Positions 37,155-46,382 of a DNA stretch of 64,000 nucleotides are shown here, piece after piece (within the stretch, counting starts at the first letter, position 1; the number at the start of each line of letters is the position of its first letter). The notes beneath the pieces were generated by a model. The model worked only from the letters and a program-made list of their open reading frames with translations, ran no database searches and was not told the origin of the DNA. This DNA is from Conoideocrella luteorostrata. Lineage: Eukaryota; Ascomycota; Sordariomycetes; Hypocreales; Clavicipitaceae. The stretch lies in NCBI GenBank assembly GCA_032433595.1, contig JASWJB010000055.1, positions 1-64,000 on the forward strand. The letters are read 5' to 3'. The translations under genes were made by a program, and so were the position numbers.

Positions 37155-38793
37155 GGTCACTTGTTCGCTCTAACCTTGGGCGGGTGGTGGTGGTTCGCAG
37201 ATGCTAATAAGCGCGAGGAATTGAGGGGGGGGGTTTAGGGGGAAAGCGGCGGGGCGATAGTAATGACGTGCGGTTAGCTCATGAGTTGCAGGTCCAGTCG
37301 CAGATCGTCGCACTGGTCAAAGTGCCAAGAATTGTTCCACGGCAACAGGCGCGTTGGCAGGCAGGTGTTGGCGGACACAGGCGCTGTGGCACGTTGAAAC
37401 GGTGAAGCGGGGAGAAGAAAGGATGATGAGGGTAAAGTGTTTCTCTGCAAGAGTGAGACGAGTGTTGTGAAGTGGGTGGGAAGGGAAAAAGAGACGAGGC
37501 GTCAGATAGCCCAAACATCTGTTCTCACTTATCAATACTCCGTACATGTCTGTATAAGGAGTACTGCATGATCCTTCCCGGCCTAGGCTCGTGATCCACG
37601 AGCGAACCAACAAGAGTCGAGTCTCTCTCGACTGGGGGATTTCAGCAGGCCATGCCCGATGGGCGCTGGGGAGAACGCCACAGACATGGGGTGTTCTTCT
37701 AGTGGTGTTGAAATGCACCCTATTTGGATGCAGCCTCTTGGACTCTGCTGCTGATTTATTGATTTATTTTGCCGCTACGCTTATCCAGGGAGGGAGGGTT
37801 GATAAATGCATGGCATCGCGGTGTGGATGCCTGGTTTGTTGGGATATCAATGCGACTGCGCGGTGCCGACTCATCTAGAATTCAAGATAGTTAACCCCGG
37901 CATTTTAATGTGGCACGTCCATCCACAGACTGCGTTCATCGCTCCACACTACAATACCTACTCTATTGTACGGAGAACTCCGTAATCTGTATGCTGAACG
38001 GAGTACTGGCAGGTAAATAATACAGGGTTTAGAAAACCAAACCTACAAGCGCTCAAAGCTGTACAAACGCGTCCGTGCCCACAGCATTGCACATACCTGA
38101 GGGGCGCCTAAATCAGCCAACATGTGAGACATGGGCTGCAATTGATCTTTGTGGCGTTGCCTTCACCGCTCAAATGTAGCTATAGTACGGAGTACGGAGT
38201 ACTCCGTAAAACACTGTGCAGTTCTGTTGCACAAATTCGACATGGGCAGGCTGTTGGCTAGCTAAAGTCAAGCGTCTGCCCTGTGCAGACCAGTAATGAC
38301 GTGGCGCAAGATTTGGAAGGATGTTTCTGGGCGATTGGCAGAGAATCATGTTTCCATCAGTCATCGTTGAACGTGAGCGAGAGCAGGTAGGGGGACCGTG
38401 TGTACACATGCGTGTTTGCAACTGTCGTCATCAATCGTTCAAATTTGGTATTGGATTCTGGATGGCCAGTATAACCTACTTCCTTCGCATACCAATGTCT
38501 TCCTTCTGTACCTAGAAGGCCCCCATAATGATAACTCATGCTTCAAGTCTCAGTCTGATTCGATCAATGTAACCGCCTTTTGATATCTTGTACTGCAAAA
38601 GCGCCAAAACTCCATCATACCCAATGCACCATAATAGCCGTCTGCTCGGCTGCAAGTTACACCAGAAAGGAGCAAATACTATTGCACCCATCCTGGCACC
38701 TTGGAGCCGCCAGCAGCCTGAATAATAACAATGAAACAAGCACGTTGCCGAAAAGTGTAATGATGCAGTTAAAGCAGGTAGTTGAGGTCTTGT
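37155..38793. other. Spacer of 1.6 kb
   Basis: The left part is the upstream region of the small Ser-rich gene. TACTCCGTA lies at 37536, and a triple copy forming a 16-base palindrome lies at 38186-38208. I see no gene or RNA that I can support. Confidence 0.55.
38193..38208. repeat. 16-base palindrome of the TACTCCG motif
   Basis: TACGGAGTACTCCGTA is a perfect inverted repeat, preceded by another TACGGAG copy at a 7-base pitch (38186). An identical 16-base palindrome lies at 1189-1204. Confidence 0.9.
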
Positions 38794-39708
38794 TCATAAG
38801 TTCTTCTGGCCTGGGGTGAATCGTTCCGAAACCTGAACGCGCTTGTTGCCAAGCATCTTGATTTTGCCAGCAAGCTTGTTCTGATGATCTAGTTCCACGA
38901 TTTCGTCGCCGCCGCCTATGCTAACACCATTGATAAGGATGTTTGGTACGGTCTTGCGGCCAGTCTTCTCGTGCAATGCAGCTTGTAAGCGGGCACCCAT
39001 GGCGTGCTCGTCAAGTTCAACGACATATGGCTCGGGTGTAATGGTGTATTTGTCGAGGAGAACGCCCTTGGCTCTCTTGGAATAGGGGCAGTACGTTTTG
39101 GAGAAGATGACGACTGGCGGCAAGATTGAGATTAGCAAGCGTAATAATAAATAACCGGAGCCTATATAGGCTTGAAATCATCGCGACTTACCTGGCGATT
39201 TCTTCAGGATAGAGTTCAATTCGAGCTCAGCCTCGTGCTCTTCTTTGGTTTCCTTTACCTTGACCTGAGTTTTTTCCGTCGTCTTGCCTGGCACAGCTAC
39301 TACCTCGACCTTTTCCTTCTTCGGCTGACCGCCCGCTGAGTTTCCCTTGCCAACAACTTCACTCGGGACATCAGGCTTCAGCCCTCCCTTGGTGTTGGCG
39401 CTGTCCTTAGCCTTCTGCTCAGCTTGTTTTAGCGCCATCTGCCTTTGAGCAGCAGCTTTCTTGTCATCCTCGTCAACATCGCCATCGCCGTCCTTGTCCG
39501 CAGGAATATATCCTGCTTGCTTCCCCGTTTTGGCATTGATTACAGCCTGTCCTGGCACCGTGTCCTTCTTCATGCCGTCCATGGTTTTGTGATAAAAGTC
39601 TTGAATCGAGTGGGATTCCTGGCTTGGCCGCGACGAGTAGAATAGGATTACCACGACAGTGACGATAGCTGCCAATACAAGCAGGCGCATTCGGCGTGGG
39701 GAAAACAT
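38794..39708 (-). CDS. Membrane-anchored glutaredoxin (Grx6/Grx7-like)
   Basis: A probable type II membrane glutaredoxin of the early secretory pathway (ER or Golgi), where yeast Grx6 and Grx7 act. The coding sequence is complement(join(38794..39113, 39192..39708)), 278 residues; the 78-base intron is GTAAGT...CAG. An N-terminal anchor (residues 8-24, RLLVLAAIVTVVVILFY) is followed by a long charged Lys/Glu-rich stalk. In the stalk, residues 71-82 (DKDGDGDVDEDD) match an EF-hand calcium loop at most positions. The C-terminal glutaredoxin domain starts near residue 172 with the active site CPYS (C181), then TVPN, and GGGDE before the last helix. CPYS is the same as in yeast Grx7. The stalk is longer than in yeast. 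The protein is complete only when both exons are joined. Confidence 0.9.
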
Positions 39709-40344
39709 TGTGGCGTGCAGATGTCGCGAGGGGGTTCCAAATCAACCGAGCTGTAATAATATCGACGACCTTGGCGCGGTTGCCTCGGATAAAGCCTGGG
39801 CAAAGCTTCTTGCCGAAGTGCTGTCAATGTGGCCGCCCAACTGTTGTGGAGTCCGAGTCCTAGTATGTTGCTTGCTTAATGTCAGTGTAATCTTGACGAG
39901 AGAACTATGCGATGCGCGCAGCTTAAAAATGAGCGACTGAGGTAAAGTACGTCGATGCTTGGATATTGATTGACATGGGACGAGGAAGCCGTGCGAAATC
40001 CTATGTCTGGCTTCAGGAGATGAGCTTGCTTTGGCGCCGATTCAGGTGGTCATAGCTCTAATAGTACCTGCCTTGGGCTGCGCTGATTGGCTATCTGCTA
40101 ATGGTGACTGTCTGCATCCACAGTCCCTGCCGTTTCAAGCAGCCCGGACCTTAGACGAACGACCAGCCCGCAATTCTATCTGTTGTAACTATGTGAATGA
40201 GACAACCAGACTACGATCAGATAATAACTGAGTGCGAAGACGAAACTCTGATATCCGTTGATATCAAAACTAGATAATGTTCAAGCCATTTCAGCTTGCT
40301 TATTGACTGACTTTAGCCTCGATAAGTAGACTACAGCTATCCCT
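39709..40344. other. Spacer, glutaredoxin upstream and DUF1993 downstream
   Basis: Holds the glutaredoxin promoter region and the DUF1993 3' region. Small frames at 39659-40231 have no supporting features. Confidence 0.55.
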
Positions 40345-40836
40345 TCAGATACCACTCCAGGGGTCAAGGTAATCATCCTTGCCCAGTGGCACACCCTTCA
40401 TACGAAGAATAGCATAAGCAGTTTGTAGATGGAAGAACAGGTTCGGCAACGCAAATCCAAGAACAAACTGCTTGCCCGATATCAACCCCCCCGGCATTTT
40501 TATTTTTGTGGTTTCCCTACCCTCGAGTGCCTTTGGATCAATCTCCTGTAATAGTGCGAGTGTTTTCTCAGCGCGAGCCATGATCTGTCCCATCGTTGTC
40601 TCGTCGTCTTCCCATCGCTTAATGTCTGTCTGCAATAGTTTCTTCAGCGATATAGTCACCGTGTTGGAGACGGACTGCACCTGAAAGGTGAGGGGCTTCA
40701 TGTCATCGATCAAGCTGGCAGAAGGCAGTGTGTCGGCGTTGGGGTGCAATGCTGCCTTCTTAAGAATACCGATGAGCACGGAGACTCCCTTGATATACAT
40801 GCCGACACTGATGTCATATATGTTGATATCAGACAT
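40345..40836 (-). CDS. DUF1993 family protein
   Basis: A single-exon protein of 163 residues that fits the DUF1993 family over its full length. Family marks include YDISVGMYIKGVSVLIGIL at the start, DMKPLTFQVQSVSNT in the middle, WEDDETTMGQIMARAEKTL, and FALPNLFFHLQTAYAILRMKGVPLGKDDYL at the end (seen as a continuous stretch). The family is small, soluble and helical, related in fold to DinB/YfiT-like four-helix proteins. Its biochemical role is not known. There is no signal peptide. The ATG at 40836 gives the normal family length. Confidence 0.92.
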   Translation of the reverse strand: MSDINIYDISVGMYIKGVSVLIGILKKAALHPNADTLPSASLIDDMKPLTFQVQSVSNTVTISLKKLLQTDIKRWEDDETTMGQIMARAEKTLALLQEIDPKALEGRETTKIKMPGGLISGKQFVLGFALPNLFFHLQTAYAILRMKGVPLGKDDYLDPWSGI

Positions 40837-41469
40837 GATGAGTGAAATTTTGGCTTTTGTATGTGATTTTAAAAGTGAGGAGATGTCAGCACCAGGTTGT
40901 CGAGCGGGGAAGTTATTGAATCAAAACTAGTGCTAATATGTTGTTGGCAGAAATATGTACTAAGATGGAAATTTTCATTAATAAGCATCGCATTCGTAAT
41001 TGAGTCGAACTGCTATTTGGAGTTGCTTACTCCGTGCATTTGAGCTTTACATGTAAAATATGGAATTGGTCAAACCCCTCAACAAATGCACTATGCCCCG
41101 GTCAGTTAACGTGGCGCTCTCGTTTGGAGTCAGAGGAAAAGACAAACACAAGAATAAAGATCGCAGATCTCAATCACAATGACTAATCTACAAAAAAGAG
41201 AGAAAATCTGTAAAGAGAGACATGTATGTGGTCCAGATTACATTTCCCCAATTCTGTGCCCCGGGCACTCTGTATGAAGTCCCGTCCAGCAGGTACCAAA
41301 TAATAAAACAGCAGTCAGAACTTCCAAGCAGTACTCATCTCAAATTTTGTCTATCCGTCATATCGTAATACCGATGTTAAAAAGATCAAACAACCAATAT
41401 TTTTATTTTAACCATTCGTCCCCTATCATTAACGCTTAATGTTCCGGGCCAGCCGAACCTCGCATATAC
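40837..41469. other. Spacer upstream of DUF1993
   Basis: AT-rich spacer with the DUF1993 promoter region. I see no gene, repeat or RNA in it. Confidence 0.6.
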
Positions 41470-41733
41470 TTAGATTCGCTTTCGCAACCATTCCGGCCGA
41501 GACTCACTGTGCGAGTGAGCCGACGTAGTGTACACAACTCTCTGCGCTACGCTGTCCTTCTTGCTGTAGATTGTTCTTTCCTGGTCAGCGCGTGTTGCGG
41601 CCGTGTGTCCGTGATGTTTATTCTGCCTGTCCAGTCGTTTCAGATGAATATCCTGGTGGGTGTGCTTGTCGGGATTGGCTGGCGCAGCATTTATACCAAG
41701 CGCAATGGCAAGGAAGATGAGGTAGGAAAGCAT
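41470..41733 (-). CDS. Candidate His-rich small secreted peptide
   Basis: From an ATG at 41733 the minus strand encodes 87 residues with a signal-peptide-like start, MLSYLIFLAIALGINAAPA (predicted cleavage near residues 16-18). The mature part has nine or more histidines (KHTHQDIH, HHGH, HSHSES) and several dibasic sites (LKR, KK, WLRKRI at the end), which could be Kex2 sites. No cysteine is present. An upstream in-frame ATG at 41820 would bury the signal sequence, so the internal ATG is preferred. The family is not recognised. It could be a small secreted peptide or effector-like protein, a metal-binding peptide, or a chance ORF. Confidence 0.4.
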   Translation of the reverse strand: MLSYLIFLAIALGINAAPANPDKHTHQDIHLKRLDRQNKHHGHTAATRADQERTIYSKKDSVAQRVVYTTSAHSHSESRPEWLRKRI

Positions 41734-42760
41734 GTCTTTGAGCGGGGGCTTCGCTTCAGCTCGATTCGATCGTGACAATGATAAATTGTTCTGTTTGTAA
41801 GGGGGGGAAACCGCATTCATTCATTTCTTTGGAGAAATTTTCAGCAGAATTGGTGCCAAAAAGATTTTGGGCTTTATTGAATCGAACATGTCTAACTCCT
41901 GCTTGTTTCTGTGCATTACTTATACGTGCAAGACGCCTTAGACCAGCCTCGTCACTAAGTCAGATGACGGCATAGAACAGACCAAGCATGCCCTGACCTT
42001 GACTCACTTTAATTCATAGAGCCTTCTCTTCGATTAGGAATGAAGCATGGCCCGGCCTCATATGAGCCCGCGTAAAGAGGTCCAAGGTATGCGTTTCAAG
42101 TGGCCCAGCCCCGCCGCCGTGGAATGGAATGGCCAAGGGAGCCAGAGCTTCTCTCAGACCCATTCATGTCATCATCGCCGCAGCAGTGCATGATTTGCAA
42201 GAAGTGCATTTTACGCGGTGCGTTTCGCAGCGAACGGGAAATAAAAGTTCCTCGTCACCGCCGTAGCAGGCAGTAATTCCTCGACAGCTCAGTCTTTCAG
42301 TGTTAGTCGCTCACGGTGACTAAGCATGGAACCAAACTACCAGAGCCAATAGGAAGATGCCAAGCTGTGCTCTGCTGAAAAGTGGACAGGTTGTGCAGTT
42401 CGCGACGGCAGCTGCTTCTACCGATTTCGATATCCACCATGAGACGCTGATGGTTGTATGTGTCCTTTTGGCGGTTGACTCATTCAAACTTGGTATAATA
42501 GTTTGCAATTTCCTATCTCGGCCGGTATTGAACTGTAATTATCTTTCTTCCAGTGCCCGCTGTTGATTATACTGATCATTTATAATTGCCAAGTCACTAA
42601 CATGCACTGGTTGACCCTCTGAAAACTTCACACCTGTTTAAACGGTCTCCACCTCTCCTAGTTCGAGATTACGACAGGCTCATCATCCACGTTGCCATTT
42701 GCGCTCAAAATCTTTTTTTATTTTTATTTTTATTTTTCTTCCTCGTTCTCTTTCCACAAC
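41734..42760. other. Spacer upstream of SIL1 with an exon-like stretch
   Basis: Contains the SIL1 promoter region, with a TTTTTA repeat just before the gene (about 42714-42738). On the minus strand, 42320-42508 is open for 62 codons, has exon-like codon use and ends in a hydrophobic stretch (LGIFLLALVVWFHA), but has no ATG of its own. It might be a terminal exon of a tail-anchored protein, but I could not find a convincing first exon. Confidence 0.4.
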
Positions 42761-44011
42761 ATGGCCCCTTCACGCTCAAAACCCGTACATCTACAGATGA
42801 TGTTAGTCATCGTTTTTAGCCTCCTAGTTTGCATCTTTGCCGCTCCAGCATTCGCCCAGGAGTCCGCCTCGTCAGAGTCCACAAAACCAGATCTCATCTG
42901 CCACACATCCAAGGCCAGCGAATGCTACCCAAGGATATTTCAGCCGACGGATGAATTCCAAACTGTTCATGATGACCAAGAAATCCCGAGCGGGCTCCAT
43001 GTACGCCTCAACATCTGGACTGGCCAAAAGGAAGCTAAGATCAATGTATCTGGGGAAGGCGATCCTTCATTAGAAGGGCTGCCGGTGGACAGAGCAGTGG
43101 TCATGGTTGATCCTGAGCAGCAGCATCAAGACACACCCAGGATTCCGAAGGGAGCCCCGGCATACGAGCCTGTTGGCAAGGTTAAAGGACCAGAGCATGA
43201 ATCAGTCGCCTTTCACGAGGGGCTTAAAATGCTGAAGAAGGGAGTCAGCAAATATGGTCCGGCATTTGGTGATGCCTTGGAAGGACTTGAGGAACTTTCT
43301 CACGATCTGTATTATGGCCTGAAAATTGCCGAGGACTCGGACGCCGTCAAGGCACTTTTTTGTCTAATGTCTGGCCCGCAACTTCCGGCTGCTGCTGGAG
43401 CGATCCCGCGAGACCAGCAAGCAGCTGCCATTCTGGCCGGTGCTCTGCAAAACAACCCAACCGCCTTGAAGGAAGTTACCAAAGCATGGCCGAAACTTGT
43501 AGACTCCAAGTGCCGCAACACCAACGAAGCTCTACGCATCAGTCTGTACTCAAGCGTGGTTCCATCCCAGAACAATGACGGAACTAGCGCGCAACAAGCA
43601 GCCGCACGAGTCAAATCCAAGGTTGCTGTCATCAATGGCCTCCTCAAGGATGATTCCTTCAGGACCGAGTTTCTCAAAGAGAGCGGCATGGCATCTCTAT
43701 TGAAGGTGCTGATGCCCCAGCAGGAGGAGTGGGCAGGCGCACAGCGCAAGGTTGGTCAGCTTGTATTGGATAACTTCCTAGACCAAGACATGGGCGCGGT
43801 CCTGGGACAGTGGCCCAAGACGCCAAAGTTGGCCGATAAGCAGTGTAGTACGGAAGAATCACAAACAGCAGAAGGGTGTTGGGATTATCATGTGGCTCGC
43901 ATTGTGAAAGCAACGAAGGCGTCCAAGGGCGAGTGGAGCCGAGAATTGAATGATAGATTAGCGGCGGTGCGGAAGCAGCAGGATAAAGACGAGAAGCATC
44001 GTGAGCTGTAG
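42761..44011 (+). CDS. SIL1: Sil1, nucleotide exchange factor for ER Hsp70 (BiP/Kar2)
   Basis: Sil1 releases ADP from BiP/Kar2 in the ER lumen and so supports protein import and folding. Single exon, 416 residues from the ATG at 42761. An upstream in-frame start at 42692 would add a Phe/Tyr-rich stretch encoded by a T-rich leader and is unlikely. A signal peptide is clear (about residues 1-32, ending AAPAFA). Conserved features are IWTGQKEAKI near the start of the mature protein, LEELSHDLYYGLKIAE, and helical armadillo-like repeats through the middle (KVAVINGLLKDDSFRTEFLK). The protein ends in HREL, resembling an HDEL-type ER retrieval signal with Arg at the second position. The SIL1 and MYND-SET genes are in tandem. 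Confidence 0.9.
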   Translation: MAPSRSKPVHLQMMLVIVFSLLVCIFAAPAFAQESASSESTKPDLICHTSKASECYPRIFQPTDEFQTVHDDQEIPSGLHVRLNIWTGQKEAKINVSGEGDPSLEGLPVDRAVVMVDPEQQHQDTPRIPKGAPAYEPVGKVKGPEHESVAFHEGLKMLKKGVSKYGPAFGDALEGLEELSHDLYYGLKIAEDSDAVKALFCLMSGPQLPAAAGAIPRDQQAAAILAGALQNNPTALKEVTKAWPKLVDSKCRNTNEALRISLYSSVVPSQNNDGTSAQQAAARVKSKVAVINGLLKDDSFRTEFLKESGMASLLKVLMPQQEEWAGAQRKVGQLVLDNFLDQDMGAVLGQWPKTPKLADKQCSTEESQTAEGCWDYHVARIVKATKASKGEWSRELNDRLAAVRKQQDKDEKHREL

Positions 44012-44653
44012 AATATGTGGTATTTGCGTTATGTAGAATATTTTGGGACAAGTACATTAATTAGACACAACGAGCGAGAAAGAGGGCGAACTCACGATTC
44101 TCGCGGTAATCCCCATTGCAAAGGTATCCTTCTGCCTAATCAACAACACGAGAGCACGATTCGCATTTATCAAATTACAAGGCGCTAGGAATCTTAAGAA
44201 TACAGCTTACTTTACGAGCCTGTGTCCCAAGAAATCCAAAGGGCGGGAGTTATACGTCAACTTCAGACAACTCACAGCCAGAGCGAGCGACAAAATGCGC
44301 TGGCAAAAAAAAGAGGGGCGAGTATTTAGCAAGATCACTCTGGCCAACTGAAACTAACTATTTGACTACCTGTATATGTCGTGTAATTAATATACGTGCC
44401 CACCATTGGTTCGAAATTGTCAAAAAATTCAACCGTACGTTGAAGCATTGAATATTGATGACTTCCCCGTCGCGACTTTTTGTGGCACTAGTTCAAGTTG
44501 TAGCCACCAATCTATCTGTCTTATCATTCGCTCACCTACCCATAAGTGCAACCCGTCGAAACCTCACTCATATTTTGGTCAATCCAGCCGTCAGAAACAC
44601 CACATCATCCCAAAATCCCATTACAGGCCGAAAACTAAAACACAGCACACACC
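44012..44653. other. Spacer between SIL1 and MYND-SET gene
   Basis: Contains the SIL1 3' region and the promoter of the SET gene. The last 200 bases are C/A-rich. I see nothing else in it. Confidence 0.6.
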
Positions 44654-46382
44654 ATGTGCGCAACAATAGAAGTGCGCCCTCACCCGTCCAAACGCCGTGC
44701 CCTTCATGCCATCCAATCCTTCCTCCCTGGCCAAATCATCCATGTTTTCTCCAACCCGCTCATCCTTCACCCAACCCTCCTTCATCTCGACTCCTTCTGC
44801 ACACACTGCCTCCGCCCAAACAACCCGCGCGCCTGTTCCCGCTGCCACGCCGCATACTACTGCGACGCGACATGCCAGCAGGCGGCTTGGACGGCTGTTC
44901 ACTCAAAAGAGTGCAAGGCGCTGCGCTCCAAAAAGTCCGCGGCTGAGCTTCCCACACCAGTGAGGGCCCTACTGCAGGCTCTCTTGAAGAAGGAGATTGA
45001 GGAAGGGCTGGAAGGGCTGGAAGGGCATGTGGAGAGTAAGAGGAGAGGCAAGGGGGGTGCGGATCTGGAGATGATGGCCATGGCAGCGTGTGCATTTGCT
45101 GGGAAGGCCAAAGAGGAGCACATGAAAAGAGCTATGGAACTGCTTTGCAAGGTGTGTTTCCCTATGATGCAATGTGGAGGAGTGATTGTTGTGGGATGTT
45201 ACTGACGCGATGTAATGTTGTGCAGATTGAGACGAATGCCTTTCACAGATATGATGCCGATCTGGCAGACCAGGTTGGCATTTTTCTCGAACCAACTCTA
45301 GCTATGGCCAACCACTCGTGCATTCCCAATGCCATGGTTCTATTCATGGGAAGGAAAGCGGTGCTCAGAGCAGAGACGGCCATCCAAGCAGGTGACGAGA
45401 TTGAAATCTCATATACAGGTTCGTTTCCCAATGCATCCCACCTCGTGCTGACAGCCAAAACAAGACCCCAAATCTAACGAGCACACGTACAGACTACACA
45501 GGGCCGTTTATGGGTCGGCAGCAAGCACTCTCATCATACAGTTTTATTTGCCGCTGCCCCCGATGCATAGAAAATCTGAATGTGTACCAGGTCTGCTCCC
45601 AATCCCGCGACATTCACCTCAACAAAAACTGGAGCGTCATCGGTAGCAATGCCTCGAAGCTCCAGCAGCATCCAGGAGCAACGGACCCTAAGAAGATCCA
45701 ACTCGCAATGGAGTTCTGCAGCGAAGCCGATCCGGATATGACGGGGCTATCGCCCGAGGCGAGAGGAGTCCTGAAGGTCTTTCTGGACGGGTACAAACCT
45801 CTCACCGAGAACGACCTGTGGGCTGTAACCCCCCTGCCCCAGATTCTCACCGAGGTCAGCTTGTATTACACCCACAAGCAAAACTACACCTACGCAGTCG
45901 TCGTGTCGGCCTTTGTCGCCGTGGAATGCGACCCGTACCGACATGTTGCACCATTCCAGGTCGTCAGGCTGAAGAACCTCCTCATGGTGGTCAAGCTTAT
46001 GGTTCTCACGGCAGAAAACTCTGCGGCTCTGCGGCAATCACTTCGAGGGATGGCTTCCAAGGCCGGGCTGGATGCCAAGATTCACGAGACGCTCGCGGAT
46101 ATTGACCAGGTGTCGCTGAGCCAGATGCTTCTTATTATGGTCTTAAAGTTGGGCCCAGAGGGTCATATGGATGAGTGGGAGCTCGGCGAGACGGCGAAGG
46201 AGCTTCACGATGATATTTTGGAGTTGGAGGGAAGAGAGAGGGAGATGTCTCTAATTAATGCCTGGAGGGAGGATCCTGAGAGCGACACGTCACGCAATTT
46301 TTTTGAGTACGCTGTTGTGCAGCAGATGAGTGCGTTGGCGAGTCTGGGAAGGGCGGTGCTGAAGATGGACTGGGAGGTGTAA
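44654..46382 (+). CDS. MYND-finger SET-domain protein (SMYD-like)
   Basis: Probable lysine methyltransferase using S-adenosylmethionine; the substrate may be histone or non-histone. The coding sequence is join(44654..45151, 45226..45418, 45493..46382), 526 residues, with two 74-base introns. A MYND zinc finger interrupts the SET domain, as in SMYD proteins: C49, C52, C61, C64, C70, C74, H83 and C87 fit the family pattern. The SET core has the catalytic motifs NHSCIPNAMVLF and GDEIEISYTDYTGP (spanning intron 2), and the post-SET cysteines appear as FICRCPRC. The C-terminal 250 residues are helical, as in SMYD2/3-type proteins. A nine-base repeat at about 45009-45029 encodes LEGLEG within a Glu-rich linker. 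Whether it acts on chromatin cannot be told from sequence. Confidence 0.9.
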
